A stretch of 6,357 nt of DNA from an uncultured Lachnospiraceae bacterium (GCA_902489925.1 CABUBX010000125.1:1-6357); one strand, 5' to 3'; shown: positions 1 through 5,617, counted from the stretch's first letter. Notes: generated by a model from the letters alone, not told the origin. Numbers and translations: made by a program.

Positions 1-441
1 ATGACAACGCCGGGTGAAAAGATTGTATGCGGCGGCACAAGTGCCAATATTGCCGCAAGAATTTTAAATAAAAAGATTGTTGCCTCAATTAATTATACAG
101 ACCCGGAAATTCCGCCGACAGCGACTTTAGAGGGTATAGACCTTGTGACGGAAGGTGTTTTTACATTAAACCGATGTGCGGATATGCTGGAAAGATACAA
201 TAGAGGCGATATGTCAGAGAAGTTTTTTGACAGTCTCGATGCGGACAACGGTGCGGCACAGCTTGCCAAAATACTTGTGGAGGACTGCACCCACTTAAAT
301 ATGTTTGTCGGCCGCGCGATGAATGCGGCGCATCAGAATGTGGGACTGCCCTTTGATTTAAGCATCCGCATGAGACTTGTGGATAAAATTAAAACAGAAT
401 GTGAGAAGATGGGGAAAACTGTAACGGTAAAGTATTATTGA
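1..441 (+). CDS. SpoIIE/PP2C-family protein phosphatase, C-terminal part (5' end outside window)
   Basis: The reading frame is open from the first base to a TGA at 439-441, giving 146 residues. It is probably the tail of a longer protein, because the first ATG coincides with the window edge and no ribosome binding site is visible. The stretch KIVCGGTSANIAARIL near the start, followed by PPTATLEGIDLVTEGVFTL about 25 residues later, resembles from memory the region at and after the end of the phosphatase domain in SpoIIE-like serine phosphatases found beside clostridial [FeFe] hydrogenases. The metal-binding aspartates of the PP2C fold are not in this part, so catalytic competence cannot be judged. 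No membrane segment is seen, so it is likely cytosolic. The hydrogenase begins 14 nt downstream, which suggests co-transcription and a regulatory link. The family call is recognition of the tail plus context, and is less certain than the other genes. Confidence 0.65.
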   Translation: MTTPGEKIVCGGTSANIAARILNKKIVASINYTDPEIPPTATLEGIDLVTEGVFTLNRCADMLERYNRGDMSEKFFDSLDADNGAAQLAKILVEDCTHLNMFVGRAMNAAHQNVGLPFDLSIRMRLVDKIKTECEKMGKTVTVKYY

Positions 442-455
442 AAGGAATAGCGAAC

Positions 456-1913
456 ATGAAAAGAAGTTTTGGAACCGACATCAACAAGATTAGATACGAG
501 GTCAACGTAGAAGTGGCAAAAGCTGCTTTTGCAAATCAGTTAGAAGAAAAAAGAGATGAAATCCCTTATGCAATTATTCCGGGAAATACACCGTCCTACC
601 GCTGCTGTGTTTACCGTGAGAGGGAGATTATCCGTCAGCGTGTGCGCCTTGCGGAAGGTCACAGCGCTGTTGCCGGTGTGGAAAATAAAAATATTGTTCA
701 GGTAATTCCGGCTGCCTGTGAAGGCTGTCCGATTAACCGTTTTTCTGTAACAAATAACTGCCAGATGTGTATGGCTAAAAAATGTATGGGCGCCTGCAAC
801 TTTGGTGCGATTACATTTGAACAGGGACGCGCACATATTGACCCTAAGAAGTGTAAGGAGTGCGGTAAGTGTGCCGAGGCATGTCCTTACAATGCAATCG
901 CCGATTTGATGCGTCCATGTAAGAGAAGCTGTCCGGTTGATGCGATTTCTTTGGATGATGATATGATTGTTGTTATTGATGAGGAAAAATGTATCAGCTG
1001 CGGTCAGTGTGTTGTGAATTGTCCGTTTGGTGCAATCGCAGACAAATCTTTTATGGTTGACGTGATTAAGCTTATTAATCAGGGCAAGAAGGTTTATGCG
1101 ATGGTTGCGCCGGCTATCGAAGGTCAGTTTGGTGCTGATGTCAGTGTCGGTATGATTCGTCAGGCCATCAAGGCTCTTGGATTCGAAGATATGTATGAAG
1201 TATCCTTAGGTGCGGACTTTGTTTCTAAAAATGAAGCTGAGGAACTTGCAGAGAAGCTTGAAGAAGGCAAGAAGATGACAACTTCCTGCTGTCCTGCTTT
1301 TGTAAATATGATTAAGAAGCATTTCCCACAGGTACTTGAGTATATGTCAACAACTGTGTCTCCGATGACAGCGACAGGACGTATTATTAAGGCGATGGAT
1401 TCTGAAGCAGTATGTGTATTTATCGGACCATGTATTGCAAAGAAGGGCGAAGTCATTGATTCTATTACATACGGCGGTGCGGATTATGCGATGACTTATG
1501 AAGAACTTGCAAGTATGTTTGAGGCAAAAGAAATTGACCCGGCAGATTTTGAAGAAGAAATTCAGCAGGGAAGTAAGTATGGTAAAAACTTCTCTGTTTC
1601 CGGCGGTGTTACAGCATCTGTTATTGAAGTGTTCAAAGAAAAGAATCATAATGTCGATGTAAAGGTGGCAAAATGCAACGGTGCCGCAGAATGTAAGAAA
1701 GCGTTAATGATGCTTAAAGTCGGACGTCTTCCTGAAGATTTTGTGGAAGGTATGGCTTGTGTCGGCGGCTGTGTCAACGGACCGATGATGATTAATAAAG
1801 AAAGAACATTTATGAAAGACAGAAATACACAGATTAATAAGGCAGATGACAGAGGTATTCTTGAAAATGTTGCTCAGTATGATGAGCTTGGCATTAAGAT
1901 GACAAGAGGCTGA
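456..1913 (+). CDS. Monomeric [FeFe] hydrogenase, group B-like
   Basis: This 485-residue enzyme should catalyse reversible H2 formation from protons, with ferredoxin as likely partner, in the cytosol. The three H-cluster motifs are complete: TTSCCPAF (C278 the likely proton-relay residue, C279 a ligand), IGPCIAKKGE (C326), and ACVGGCVNG (C435, C439). The AF and IGPC variants, in place of the PGW and MPC of group A enzymes, point to group B. The N-terminal half carries C88xxC91, C102xxC105x4C110x3C114, C133xxC136xxC139x3C143, C155x3C159 and C179xxC182xxC185x3C189, enough for three or more [4Fe-4S] clusters. There is no [2Fe-2S] domain and no signal peptide. The ATG at 456 is preferred over an in-frame TTG at 438, because AAAGGA (441-446) lies 9 nt upstream of it and the TTG would overlap the preceding gene's stop. 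The gene follows a phosphatase-like gene and ends at an intrinsic terminator. Group assignment comes from motif memory; the hydrogenase call is secure. Confidence 0.95.
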   Translation: MKRSFGTDINKIRYEVNVEVAKAAFANQLEEKRDEIPYAIIPGNTPSYRCCVYREREIIRQRVRLAEGHSAVAGVENKNIVQVIPAACEGCPINRFSVTNNCQMCMAKKCMGACNFGAITFEQGRAHIDPKKCKECGKCAEACPYNAIADLMRPCKRSCPVDAISLDDDMIVVIDEEKCISCGQCVVNCPFGAIADKSFMVDVIKLINQGKKVYAMVAPAIEGQFGADVSVGMIRQAIKALGFEDMYEVSLGADFVSKNEAEELAEKLEEGKKMTTSCCPAFVNMIKKHFPQVLEYMSTTVSPMTATGRIIKAMDSEAVCVFIGPCIAKKGEVIDSITYGGADYAMTYEELASMFEAKEIDPADFEEEIQQGSKYGKNFSVSGGVTASVIEVFKEKNHNVDVKVAKCNGAAECKKALMMLKVGRLPEDFVEGMACVGGCVNGPMMINKERTFMKDRNTQINKADDRGILENVAQYDELGIKMTRG

Positions 1914-1921
1914 TGATACAT

Positions 1922-1955
1922 AAAAAGGTGACAGCTTAGGCTGTTGCCTTTTTTT
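1922..1955 (+). terminator. Rho-independent terminator of the hydrogenase operon
   Basis: An 11-bp stem, AAGGTGACAGC (1925-1935) with GCTGTTGCCTT (1940-1950), pairs throughout with two adjacent G-U wobbles. The loop is TTAG, and a run of seven T (1949-1955) ends the structure. It begins 8 nt after the hydrogenase stop codon and separates that operon from the nrd operon. The A-run at 1922-1926 could also let it work weakly on the opposite strand. Confidence 0.9.
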
Positions 1956-2015
1956 AAATGAAATATCACCAAAAATTCGTCGAAAAAAATCTGCCATTCT
2001 TGTGAATAATTCCTC

Positions 2016-2044
2016 TTGTATTTTAAAAAAAATGTGCCTATAAT
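2016..2044 (+). promoter_or_regulatory. Predicted sigma-A promoter of the nrd operon
   Basis: The -10 is a perfect TATAAT (2039-2044). At 17-bp spacing there is a weak -35, TTGTAT (2016-2021). Transcription would begin near 2051. The weak -35 fits a promoter under specific control, and an NrdR-like box starts on the last base of the -10. The stretch 1956-2015 upstream is AT-rich and shows nothing else convincing. Confidence 0.75.
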
Positions 2045-2059
2045 GACTATATATTGTGT
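2044..2059 (+). promoter_or_regulatory. NrdR box 1 (proximal operator)
   Basis: The 16-mer TGACTATATATTGTGT matches 14 of 16 positions of the remembered NrdR consensus aCaCwAtATaTwGtGt. It overlaps the end of the -10 and the predicted transcription start, where binding would block initiation. NrdR is the zinc-finger/ATP-cone repressor of ribonucleotide reductase genes; its own gene is not in this window. The presence of a second box at the canonical spacing strengthens the call. Confidence 0.82.
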
Positions 2060-2075
2060 GTGGTGGAGGCAGTGC

Positions 2076-2091
2076 ATACAATATAAAGAGA
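2076..2091 (+). promoter_or_regulatory. NrdR box 2 (distal operator)
   Basis: ATACAATATAAAGAGA matches 12 of 16 consensus positions. It starts exactly 32 bp after box 1, leaving a 16-bp gap, so both boxes face the same side of the helix about three turns apart. Paired boxes at this spacing are the known arrangement for NrdR. It lies in the untranslated leader of nrdD. It is weaker than box 1, so the call rests partly on the phasing. Confidence 0.7.
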
Positions 2092-2117
2092 AAAATGACG
2101 GTTGTATTATTCGGGAT

Positions 2118-2123
2118 AAGGGG
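2118..2123 (+). promoter_or_regulatory. nrdD: Ribosome binding site deciding the nrdD start
   Basis: AAGGGG sits 7 nt upstream of the ATG at 2131. The earlier in-frame starts, GTG 2056 and ATG 2095, lack a comparable site and lie in or next to the NrdR boxes. The protein from 2131 begins directly with the ATP-cone sequence, as in the family. Confidence 0.8.
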
Positions 2124-2130
2124 CAAAAGT

Positions 2131-4383
2131 ATGGTTTCAGAGATTATAAAACGTAACGGACAAAAGATGGCATTTGATTCTGTAAAAATTTTAAATGCAA
2201 TCAGTAAGGCGAATAAGGCGGTCGATGAGGAAGTGATGACACCGACTGACCTTTTGTTTCTTACTGAAAAAGTATGCAGCAGGCTTGAAGGTGAAAAGTG
2301 CACGGTTGAGCACGTTCAGGATAAGGTTGAGGATGTGCTGATTCATTATGATTATAAAAAAACGGCAAAGGCATACATTCTTTATCGAAACGAGCATACA
2401 AAGATAAGAAATACAGAAGCGGATTTAATGGAAATCTATAAAAAGCTGACATATTCAGATGCTAAAGATGAAGATATTAAACGGGAAAATGCCAATATTG
2501 ACGGCGATACAGCGATGGGAACAATGCTAAAATACGGCTCGGAGGGGTCGAAGTATTTTATTGATAATTATGTATTGCCGAAGGACATTGCCGCAGCCCA
2601 TATTGAAGGCGATATTCATATTCATGACATGGATTTTTATATGCTTACGGAAACGTGCTGCCAGATTGATTTAATCAAGCTGTTTAAAGATGGCTTTTCG
2701 ACGGGACACGGGCATCTTCGCGAGCCAAATTCAATCCGAAGCTACGCTGCACTGGCGTGCATTGCCATTCAGGCCAATCAAAATGAAATGCATGGCGGAC
2801 AGAGTGTGCCGAATTTTGATTATGCGATGGCAGAGGGCGTTGCGAAGACCTATGTGAAAGAATATTACAGAAGCCTTGAAGCCTATTTTAAAATTAAAGA
2901 AGGGCTTTTAGATGAAGAAGTCGGCGCATTGATTAAAAAAATCAGACAATTTGCGTCTGAAAAGCCATCGCTCTCAAACGCAGACAGTTTTTCAAAATGT
3001 CTGAAAAAGACGTGCACAGGCTTATTTTCCGATGAAGTATTTGAAGCGGCGCATACTTATGCTGCGGCCGAAGCACGGTTTCGTACAGACAAAGAAACTT
3101 ATCAGTCCATGGAAGCGCTTGTGCACAATTTGAATACAATGAATTCAAGAGCGGGGGCACAGGTACCGTTTAGCTCGCTGAATTATGGTACAGACACATC
3201 GCCGGAAGGGCGGATGGTTATAAAAAATCTGCTGAAGGCGACAGAAGCAGGACTTGGCGGCGGTGAGACACCAATCTTTCCGGTACAGATTTTTAAAGTT
3301 AAGGATGGAATTAACTTTAAAGACGGAGATAAAAACTATGATTTATTTCAAATGGCTGTCAAAACCTCGGCGCAGCGGCTTTTTCCAAATTTCAGTTTTT
3401 TGGATGCGCCTTTTAATCTGCAGTATTATAAAGCGGGCGATTACAATACAGAAGTGGCTTATATGGGCTGTCGTACAAGAGTCATGGGAAATGTCCATGA
3501 CCGTACGAAAGAGGTGACGTGCGGCAGGGGCAATCTGAGCTTTACGTCAATTAATTTGCCGCGGCTGGGTATAGAGGCCGACGGCGATATTCAGAAGTTT
3601 TACAGTCTGCTGGATGAAAAAATAGACCTTGTGATTCGTCAGCTGCTTCATCGTTTTAAAATACAGTGTACCAAAAAGGTTAAAAATTATCCTTTCCTTA
3701 TGGGGCAGGGGATATGGATAGATTCGGAAACGCTGGATTTTGATGACAGCGTGGCAGAGGTGCTCAAGCATGGCACATTAAGCATTGGCTTTATCGGTCT
3801 TGCAGAGACACTAAAGGCTTTGATTGGAAAGCATCACGGCGAAAGTGAGGCGGCAGGAAGGCTTGGACTTGAGATTATCGGGCACATGCGAAAACGAATG
3901 GATGACGAATCAGCCAAGACCGGGCTTAATTTTACACTGCTGGCGACACCGGCGGAAGGTTTAAGCGGACGATTTGTCAAAATGGACAAGAAAAAGTACG
4001 GTGTCATTGAGGGGGTAACAGACAGAGCATACTATACAAATTCGTTTCATGTCCCTGTCTATTACCCGATAAAAGCTTATAAAAAAATTGCCATTGAAGC
4101 ACCGTATCATGCGCTGACAAATGCCGGACATATCAGCTATGTGGAATTAGACGGTGACACATGTAAAAACTTGGAGGCATTTGAGCGTATCATTAAGTAT
4201 ATGAAAGAATGTGGCATCGGTTATGGCTCAATTAATCATCCGGTGGACAGAGACCCTGTCTGTGGCTACACAGGGGTGATTGGAGAGGTCTGTCCTCGGT
4301 GCGGCAGGCGCGAAGGAGAGGCTGTAAGTGTTGAAAAGCTGAGGGCGCTGAAGAAGAAGTTTCCGGATGTGCCGGTTTATTAA
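2131..4383 (+). CDS. nrdD: Anaerobic (class III) ribonucleoside-triphosphate reductase, large part lacking the glycyl radical loop
   Basis: This 750-residue cytosolic enzyme reduces ribonucleoside triphosphates to deoxynucleotides without oxygen. Residues 1 to about 95 form an ATP cone (EIIKRNGQKMAFDSVKI), the allosteric dATP/ATP site. The catalytic barrel follows, with IHIHDMDFY, C177 in CCQIDL, C447 in MGCRTRV, and N468 before SFTSINLPRLG. C447 and N468 are 21 residues apart, the same as the C290/N311 pair of phage T4 NrdD, which suggests the formate-dependent subtype. The tail has D708-P-V-C711 and C721-P-R-C724, matching the structural zinc site except that the first cysteine is aspartate. 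The protein stops 26 residues after C724, before any glycyl radical motif; that segment is encoded by the next small gene. It heads the nrd operon, behind a promoter with NrdR boxes. Identification is firm. An active enzyme would need the small protein. Confidence 0.96.
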   Translation: MVSEIIKRNGQKMAFDSVKILNAISKANKAVDEEVMTPTDLLFLTEKVCSRLEGEKCTVEHVQDKVEDVLIHYDYKKTAKAYILYRNEHTKIRNTEADLMEIYKKLTYSDAKDEDIKRENANIDGDTAMGTMLKYGSEGSKYFIDNYVLPKDIAAAHIEGDIHIHDMDFYMLTETCCQIDLIKLFKDGFSTGHGHLREPNSIRSYAALACIAIQANQNEMHGGQSVPNFDYAMAEGVAKTYVKEYYRSLEAYFKIKEGLLDEEVGALIKKIRQFASEKPSLSNADSFSKCLKKTCTGLFSDEVFEAAHTYAAAEARFRTDKETYQSMEALVHNLNTMNSRAGAQVPFSSLNYGTDTSPEGRMVIKNLLKATEAGLGGGETPIFPVQIFKVKDGINFKDGDKNYDLFQMAVKTSAQRLFPNFSFLDAPFNLQYYKAGDYNTEVAYMGCRTRVMGNVHDRTKEVTCGRGNLSFTSINLPRLGIEADGDIQKFYSLLDEKIDLVIRQLLHRFKIQCTKKVKNYPFLMGQGIWIDSETLDFDDSVAEVLKHGTLSIGFIGLAETLKALIGKHHGESEAAGRLGLEIIGHMRKRMDDESAKTGLNFTLLATPAEGLSGRFVKMDKKKYGVIEGVTDRAYYTNSFHVPVYYPIKAYKKIAIEAPYHALTNAGHISYVELDGDTCKNLEAFERIIKYMKECGIGYGSINHPVDRDPVCGYTGVIGEVCPRCGRREGEAVSVEKLRALKKKFPDVPVY

Positions 4384-4401
4384 AATTAAGACAGATGAGA
4401 T

Positions 4402-4406
4402 GGAGG
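4402..4406 (+). promoter_or_regulatory. Ribosome binding site of the glycyl radical small gene
   Basis: GGAGG lies 7 nt upstream of the ATG at 4414 and 18 nt after the nrdD stop codon. It is a better match than the site used by nrdD itself. It argues that the small protein is translated independently and is not a remnant of a broken nrdD. Confidence 0.82.
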
Positions 4407-4413
4407 TTTCAAG

Positions 4414-4569
4414 ATGATAAATAAAAATACAGAAGATGTGAAAGCAGTCGGAGAAAATGTCGGGTTTGAGAGAATACGAAGAATCACAGGGTATCTTGTA
4501 GGTACGACGGACCGTTTCAATAATGCTAAAAAGGCAGAAGAAAGTGAACGTGTAAAGCATGGCATCTGA
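4414..4569 (+). CDS. Detached glycyl radical domain of class III ribonucleotide reductase (51 aa)
   Basis: The protein runs from MINKNTEDVK to ERVKHGI. Residues 18-51 contain FERIRRITGYLVGTTDRFNN and AKKAE, ending RVKH, which corresponds to the C-terminal glycyl radical loop of NrdD (family motif RVCGYLG, then a conserved tail ending RVKH). Gly26 in ITGYLV is the expected radical residue. The gene is in the same frame as nrdD but follows three in-frame stops (4381, 4387, 4396) and has its own GGAGG, so readthrough or a single frameshift does not explain it. Its stop overlaps the start of nrdG by 11 nt. The inferred role is to dock on the nrdD product, completing the active site, and to be activated by NrdG. 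The first 17 residues are unassigned. Compare GrcA (YfiD), a free glycyl radical domain that restores damaged pyruvate formate-lyase. The domain call is strong; the working of the split enzyme is inferred. Confidence 0.9.
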   Translation: MINKNTEDVKAVGENVGFERIRRITGYLVGTTDRFNNAKKAEESERVKHGI

Positions 4570-5059
4570 AATAAGAATCAGCGGTATGATTGATGAATCG
4601 ATTGTGGACGGTCCGGGACTGAGGATGACGGTTTTTGTTCAGGGCTGTCCACATCACTGTAAGGGCTGTCATAATCCGCAAACCCATGATTTTGACGGCG
4701 GAGAAGTAAAAAGCATTATGGAGATTTTTGAAAGTTTTAAAGAAAATCCGCTTTTATCCGGCATTACATTTTCCGGCGGAGAACCGTTTTGTCAGCCGAG
4801 ACCCCTTAGCCGGCTCGGACAGCTTGTTAAAGGTGAAGGGCAAAATGTCGTGACGTATACAGGGTATACTTATGAACAGCTCTTGGAGATGTCAAAGACG
4901 GATGAGGGCGTGAAAGACCTTCTTGAAGTGACAGATATTTTAATTGATGGCCCTTATGTTGAGGAAAAAAGGGACTTAGATTTAAAATACCGGGGAAGCT
5001 CAAATCAAAGAATCATTATTTTAAATAAAAAGCTTGACAAACTGCCGGACTTGAAATAA
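4559..5059 (+). CDS. nrdG: Anaerobic ribonucleotide reductase activating protein (radical SAM)
   Basis: This 166-residue radical-SAM enzyme cleaves S-adenosylmethionine at a [4Fe-4S] cluster to place the radical on the reductase glycine. The cluster motif CxxxCxxC is C30-PHH-C34-KG-C37, preceded by the typical IVDGPGLRMTVFVQG. SGGEP (72-76) is the SAM-contacting segment. Near the end, IDGPY and FRGS-like YRGSSNQRII match the family. Length is usual for NrdG. The start at 4559 lies inside the small glycyl radical gene (ATG four bases before that gene's final TGA region, 11-nt overlap) and has no clear Shine-Dalgarno, so it is probably translationally coupled. The substrate here would be Gly26 of the small protein. 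No terminator follows; the perR promoter begins within the last codons of nrdG. Confidence 0.95.
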   Translation: MASEIRISGMIDESIVDGPGLRMTVFVQGCPHHCKGCHNPQTHDFDGGEVKSIMEIFESFKENPLLSGITFSGGEPFCQPRPLSRLGQLVKGEGQNVVTYTGYTYEQLLEMSKTDEGVKDLLEVTDILIDGPYVEEKRDLDLKYRGSSNQRIIILNKKLDKLPDLK

Positions 5060-5062
5060 TAT
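5034..5062 (+). promoter_or_regulatory. perR: Predicted perR promoter inside the 3' end of nrdG
   Basis: A perfect -35 TTGACA (5034-5039) is followed after 17 bp by TAATAT (5057-5062), overlapping the nrdG stop codon. An alternative perfect TATAAT at 5060-5065 would need a 20-bp spacer. Either -10 abuts or touches the inverted repeat at 5065-5079, as expected for autoregulation. Confidence 0.7.
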
Positions 5063-5064
5063 AA

Positions 5065-5079
5065 TAGTAACAATTACTA
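5065..5079 (+). promoter_or_regulatory. perR: PerR-like operator upstream of perR
   Basis: TAGTAAC-A-ATTACTA is a 7-1-7 inverted repeat with one mismatched pair next to the centre. It has the geometry of Fur-family boxes (Bacillus PerR: TTATAAT-N-ATTATAA) and shares the core AGTAAY-N-ATTACT with the rubrerythrin operator at 5551-5569. It overlaps or abuts the -10, so binding would repress perR. Confidence 0.78.
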
Positions 5080-5105
5080 ATATTGATATAGCAAGGAGGC
5101 GGCCT

Positions 5106-5498
5106 ATGAAAACTGTGAAATACAGTCGGCAGAGAGAGTCTATTAAGAATTATCTTATGTCGCGCAAAGACCACCCGACTGCAGATATGGTTTATGAAGC
5201 AGTGAGACAGGACTTTCCGAATATCAGTCTCGGAACTGTATATCGGAACCTGAATTTTCTTGTAGAGCACGGTGATATTGTAAAGATTCGATGTGATGAA
5301 AACTATGACCGGTTTGATGCGAATACGCTGAAGCATTACCATTTTATATGCAGAAAGTGCGGCTGTGTCAGCGATTTGAATATGATTCCGGTAGACCATA
5401 TCGATGTCATTGCGGGAGAGCATTTCAAAGGAAAAATCGAGGGTCATCATGCATTTTTCTACGGTATATGTGAAAAGTGCCAGACCGAAGAAAATTAA
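5106..5498 (+). CDS. perR: PerR-type peroxide-sensing repressor (Fur family)
   Basis: This 130-residue protein has an N-terminal winged helix (SLGTVYRNLNFLVEHGDI, residues 41-58, being the recognition region) and a C-terminal metal-binding dimer domain. The structural zinc site is C82xxC85 with C122xxC125. The five regulatory-metal ligands of Bacillus PerR all have counterparts: H23 (HPTAD), D71 (RFD), H77 and H79 (HYH), and D90 (VSD). An aspartate at the last position is typical of PerR, whereas Fur has glutamate. Oxidation of the histidines by Fe2+ and peroxide would release DNA. AAGGAGG (5093-5099) lies 6 nt before the ATG. It has its own promoter and operator, and the next gene is a peroxidase with a matching operator. 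No terminator separates it from that gene. Fur or Zur is possible, but ligands and context favour PerR. Confidence 0.92.
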   Translation: MKTVKYSRQRESIKNYLMSRKDHPTADMVYEAVRQDFPNISLGTVYRNLNFLVEHGDIVKIRCDENYDRFDANTLKHYHFICRKCGCVSDLNMIPVDHIDVIAGEHFKGKIEGHHAFFYGICEKCQTEEN

Positions 5499-5513
5499 AA
5501 AAATTAAAAAAAC
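5491..5513 (+). promoter_or_regulatory. A-tract, possible UP element of the rubrerythrin promoter
   Basis: Runs of A separated by TT, at about 9-nt intervals, lie immediately upstream of the -35 at 5516 and overlap the perR stop codon. This is the position and composition of an alpha-subunit UP element, and it would raise transcription of the rubrerythrin gene. No hairpin is seen here, so it is not a perR terminator. Confidence 0.5.
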
Positions 5514-5515
5514 TA

Positions 5516-5544
5516 TTGACAAAATAAGAGACATCATGTATGAT
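5516..5544 (+). promoter_or_regulatory. Strong predicted promoter of the rubrerythrin gene
   Basis: A perfect -35 TTGACA (5516-5521), a 17-bp spacer and TATGAT (5539-5544, 5 of 6) form a near-consensus sigma-A promoter. Transcription should start near 5551, the first base of the operator, leaving a leader of about 67 nt. Confidence 0.88.
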
Positions 5545-5550
5545 AAGTAT

Positions 5551-5569
5551 ATCAGTAATGATTACTGAT
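5551..5569 (+). promoter_or_regulatory. PerR-like operator of the rubrerythrin gene, perfect palindrome
   Basis: ATCAGTAAT-G-ATTACTGAT is a perfect 9-1-9 palindrome at the predicted transcription start. Its core matches the operator in front of perR. A repressor here would block a near-consensus promoter, so the gene should be silent until PerR is oxidised. Confidence 0.85.
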
Positions 5570-5601
5570 TTTGAAACAAGAACTTATAAAATATCAAATA
5601 T

Positions 5602-5608
5602 AAAGGAG
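5602..5608 (+). promoter_or_regulatory. Ribosome binding site deciding the rubrerythrin start
   Basis: AAAGGAG lies 9 nt before the ATG at 5618. The upstream in-frame ATG at 5540 is inside the -10 element, ahead of the predicted transcription start, so it cannot serve the main transcript. Confidence 0.88.
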
Positions 5609-5617
5609 AGTATTAAG

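Noticed and set aside
438..455. TTG at 438 as the hydrogenase start
   Set aside because: It overlaps the upstream stop codon and has no ribosome binding site, while the ATG at 456 has AAAGGA 9 nt upstream.
1976..1984. TTCGTCGAA as a Spo0A-type box
   Set aside because: It is one base off the short consensus, isolated, and 30 bp or more upstream of the -35; chance is likely in AT-rich DNA.
2000..2017. TTGTGAA as part of a Rex operator before nrdD
   Set aside because: Only one half-site is present; the second half after the 4-bp gap does not match.
2056..2130. GTG 2056 or ATG 2095 as the nrdD start
   Set aside because: GTG 2056 is inside NrdR box 1 only about 5 nt from the predicted transcription start, and ATG 2095 follows box 2 without a good ribosome binding site. 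The extra residues have no family counterpart.
1704..2303. 199-residue open frame on the minus strand
   Set aside because: It runs antisense through the hydrogenase end, the terminator, the nrd promoter and the nrdD start, and has no recognisable domain.
4381..4413. Frameshift, sequencing error or stop-codon readthrough joining nrdD to the small gene
   Set aside because: The two are in the same frame with three separate stop codons between them, and the small gene has its own Shine-Dalgarno and ATG.
5016..5537. 173-residue open frame on the minus strand with a hydrophobic start
   Set aside because: It is antisense to perR across its whole length, and the hydrophobic N-terminus comes from the A/T-rich intergenic run read backwards.
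5540..5617. ATG 5540 as the rubrerythrin start, adding 26 residues
   Set aside because: This ATG is part of the -10 element and the extension is encoded by the operator. ATG 5618 has a good ribosome binding site and gives the usual rubrerythrin start.
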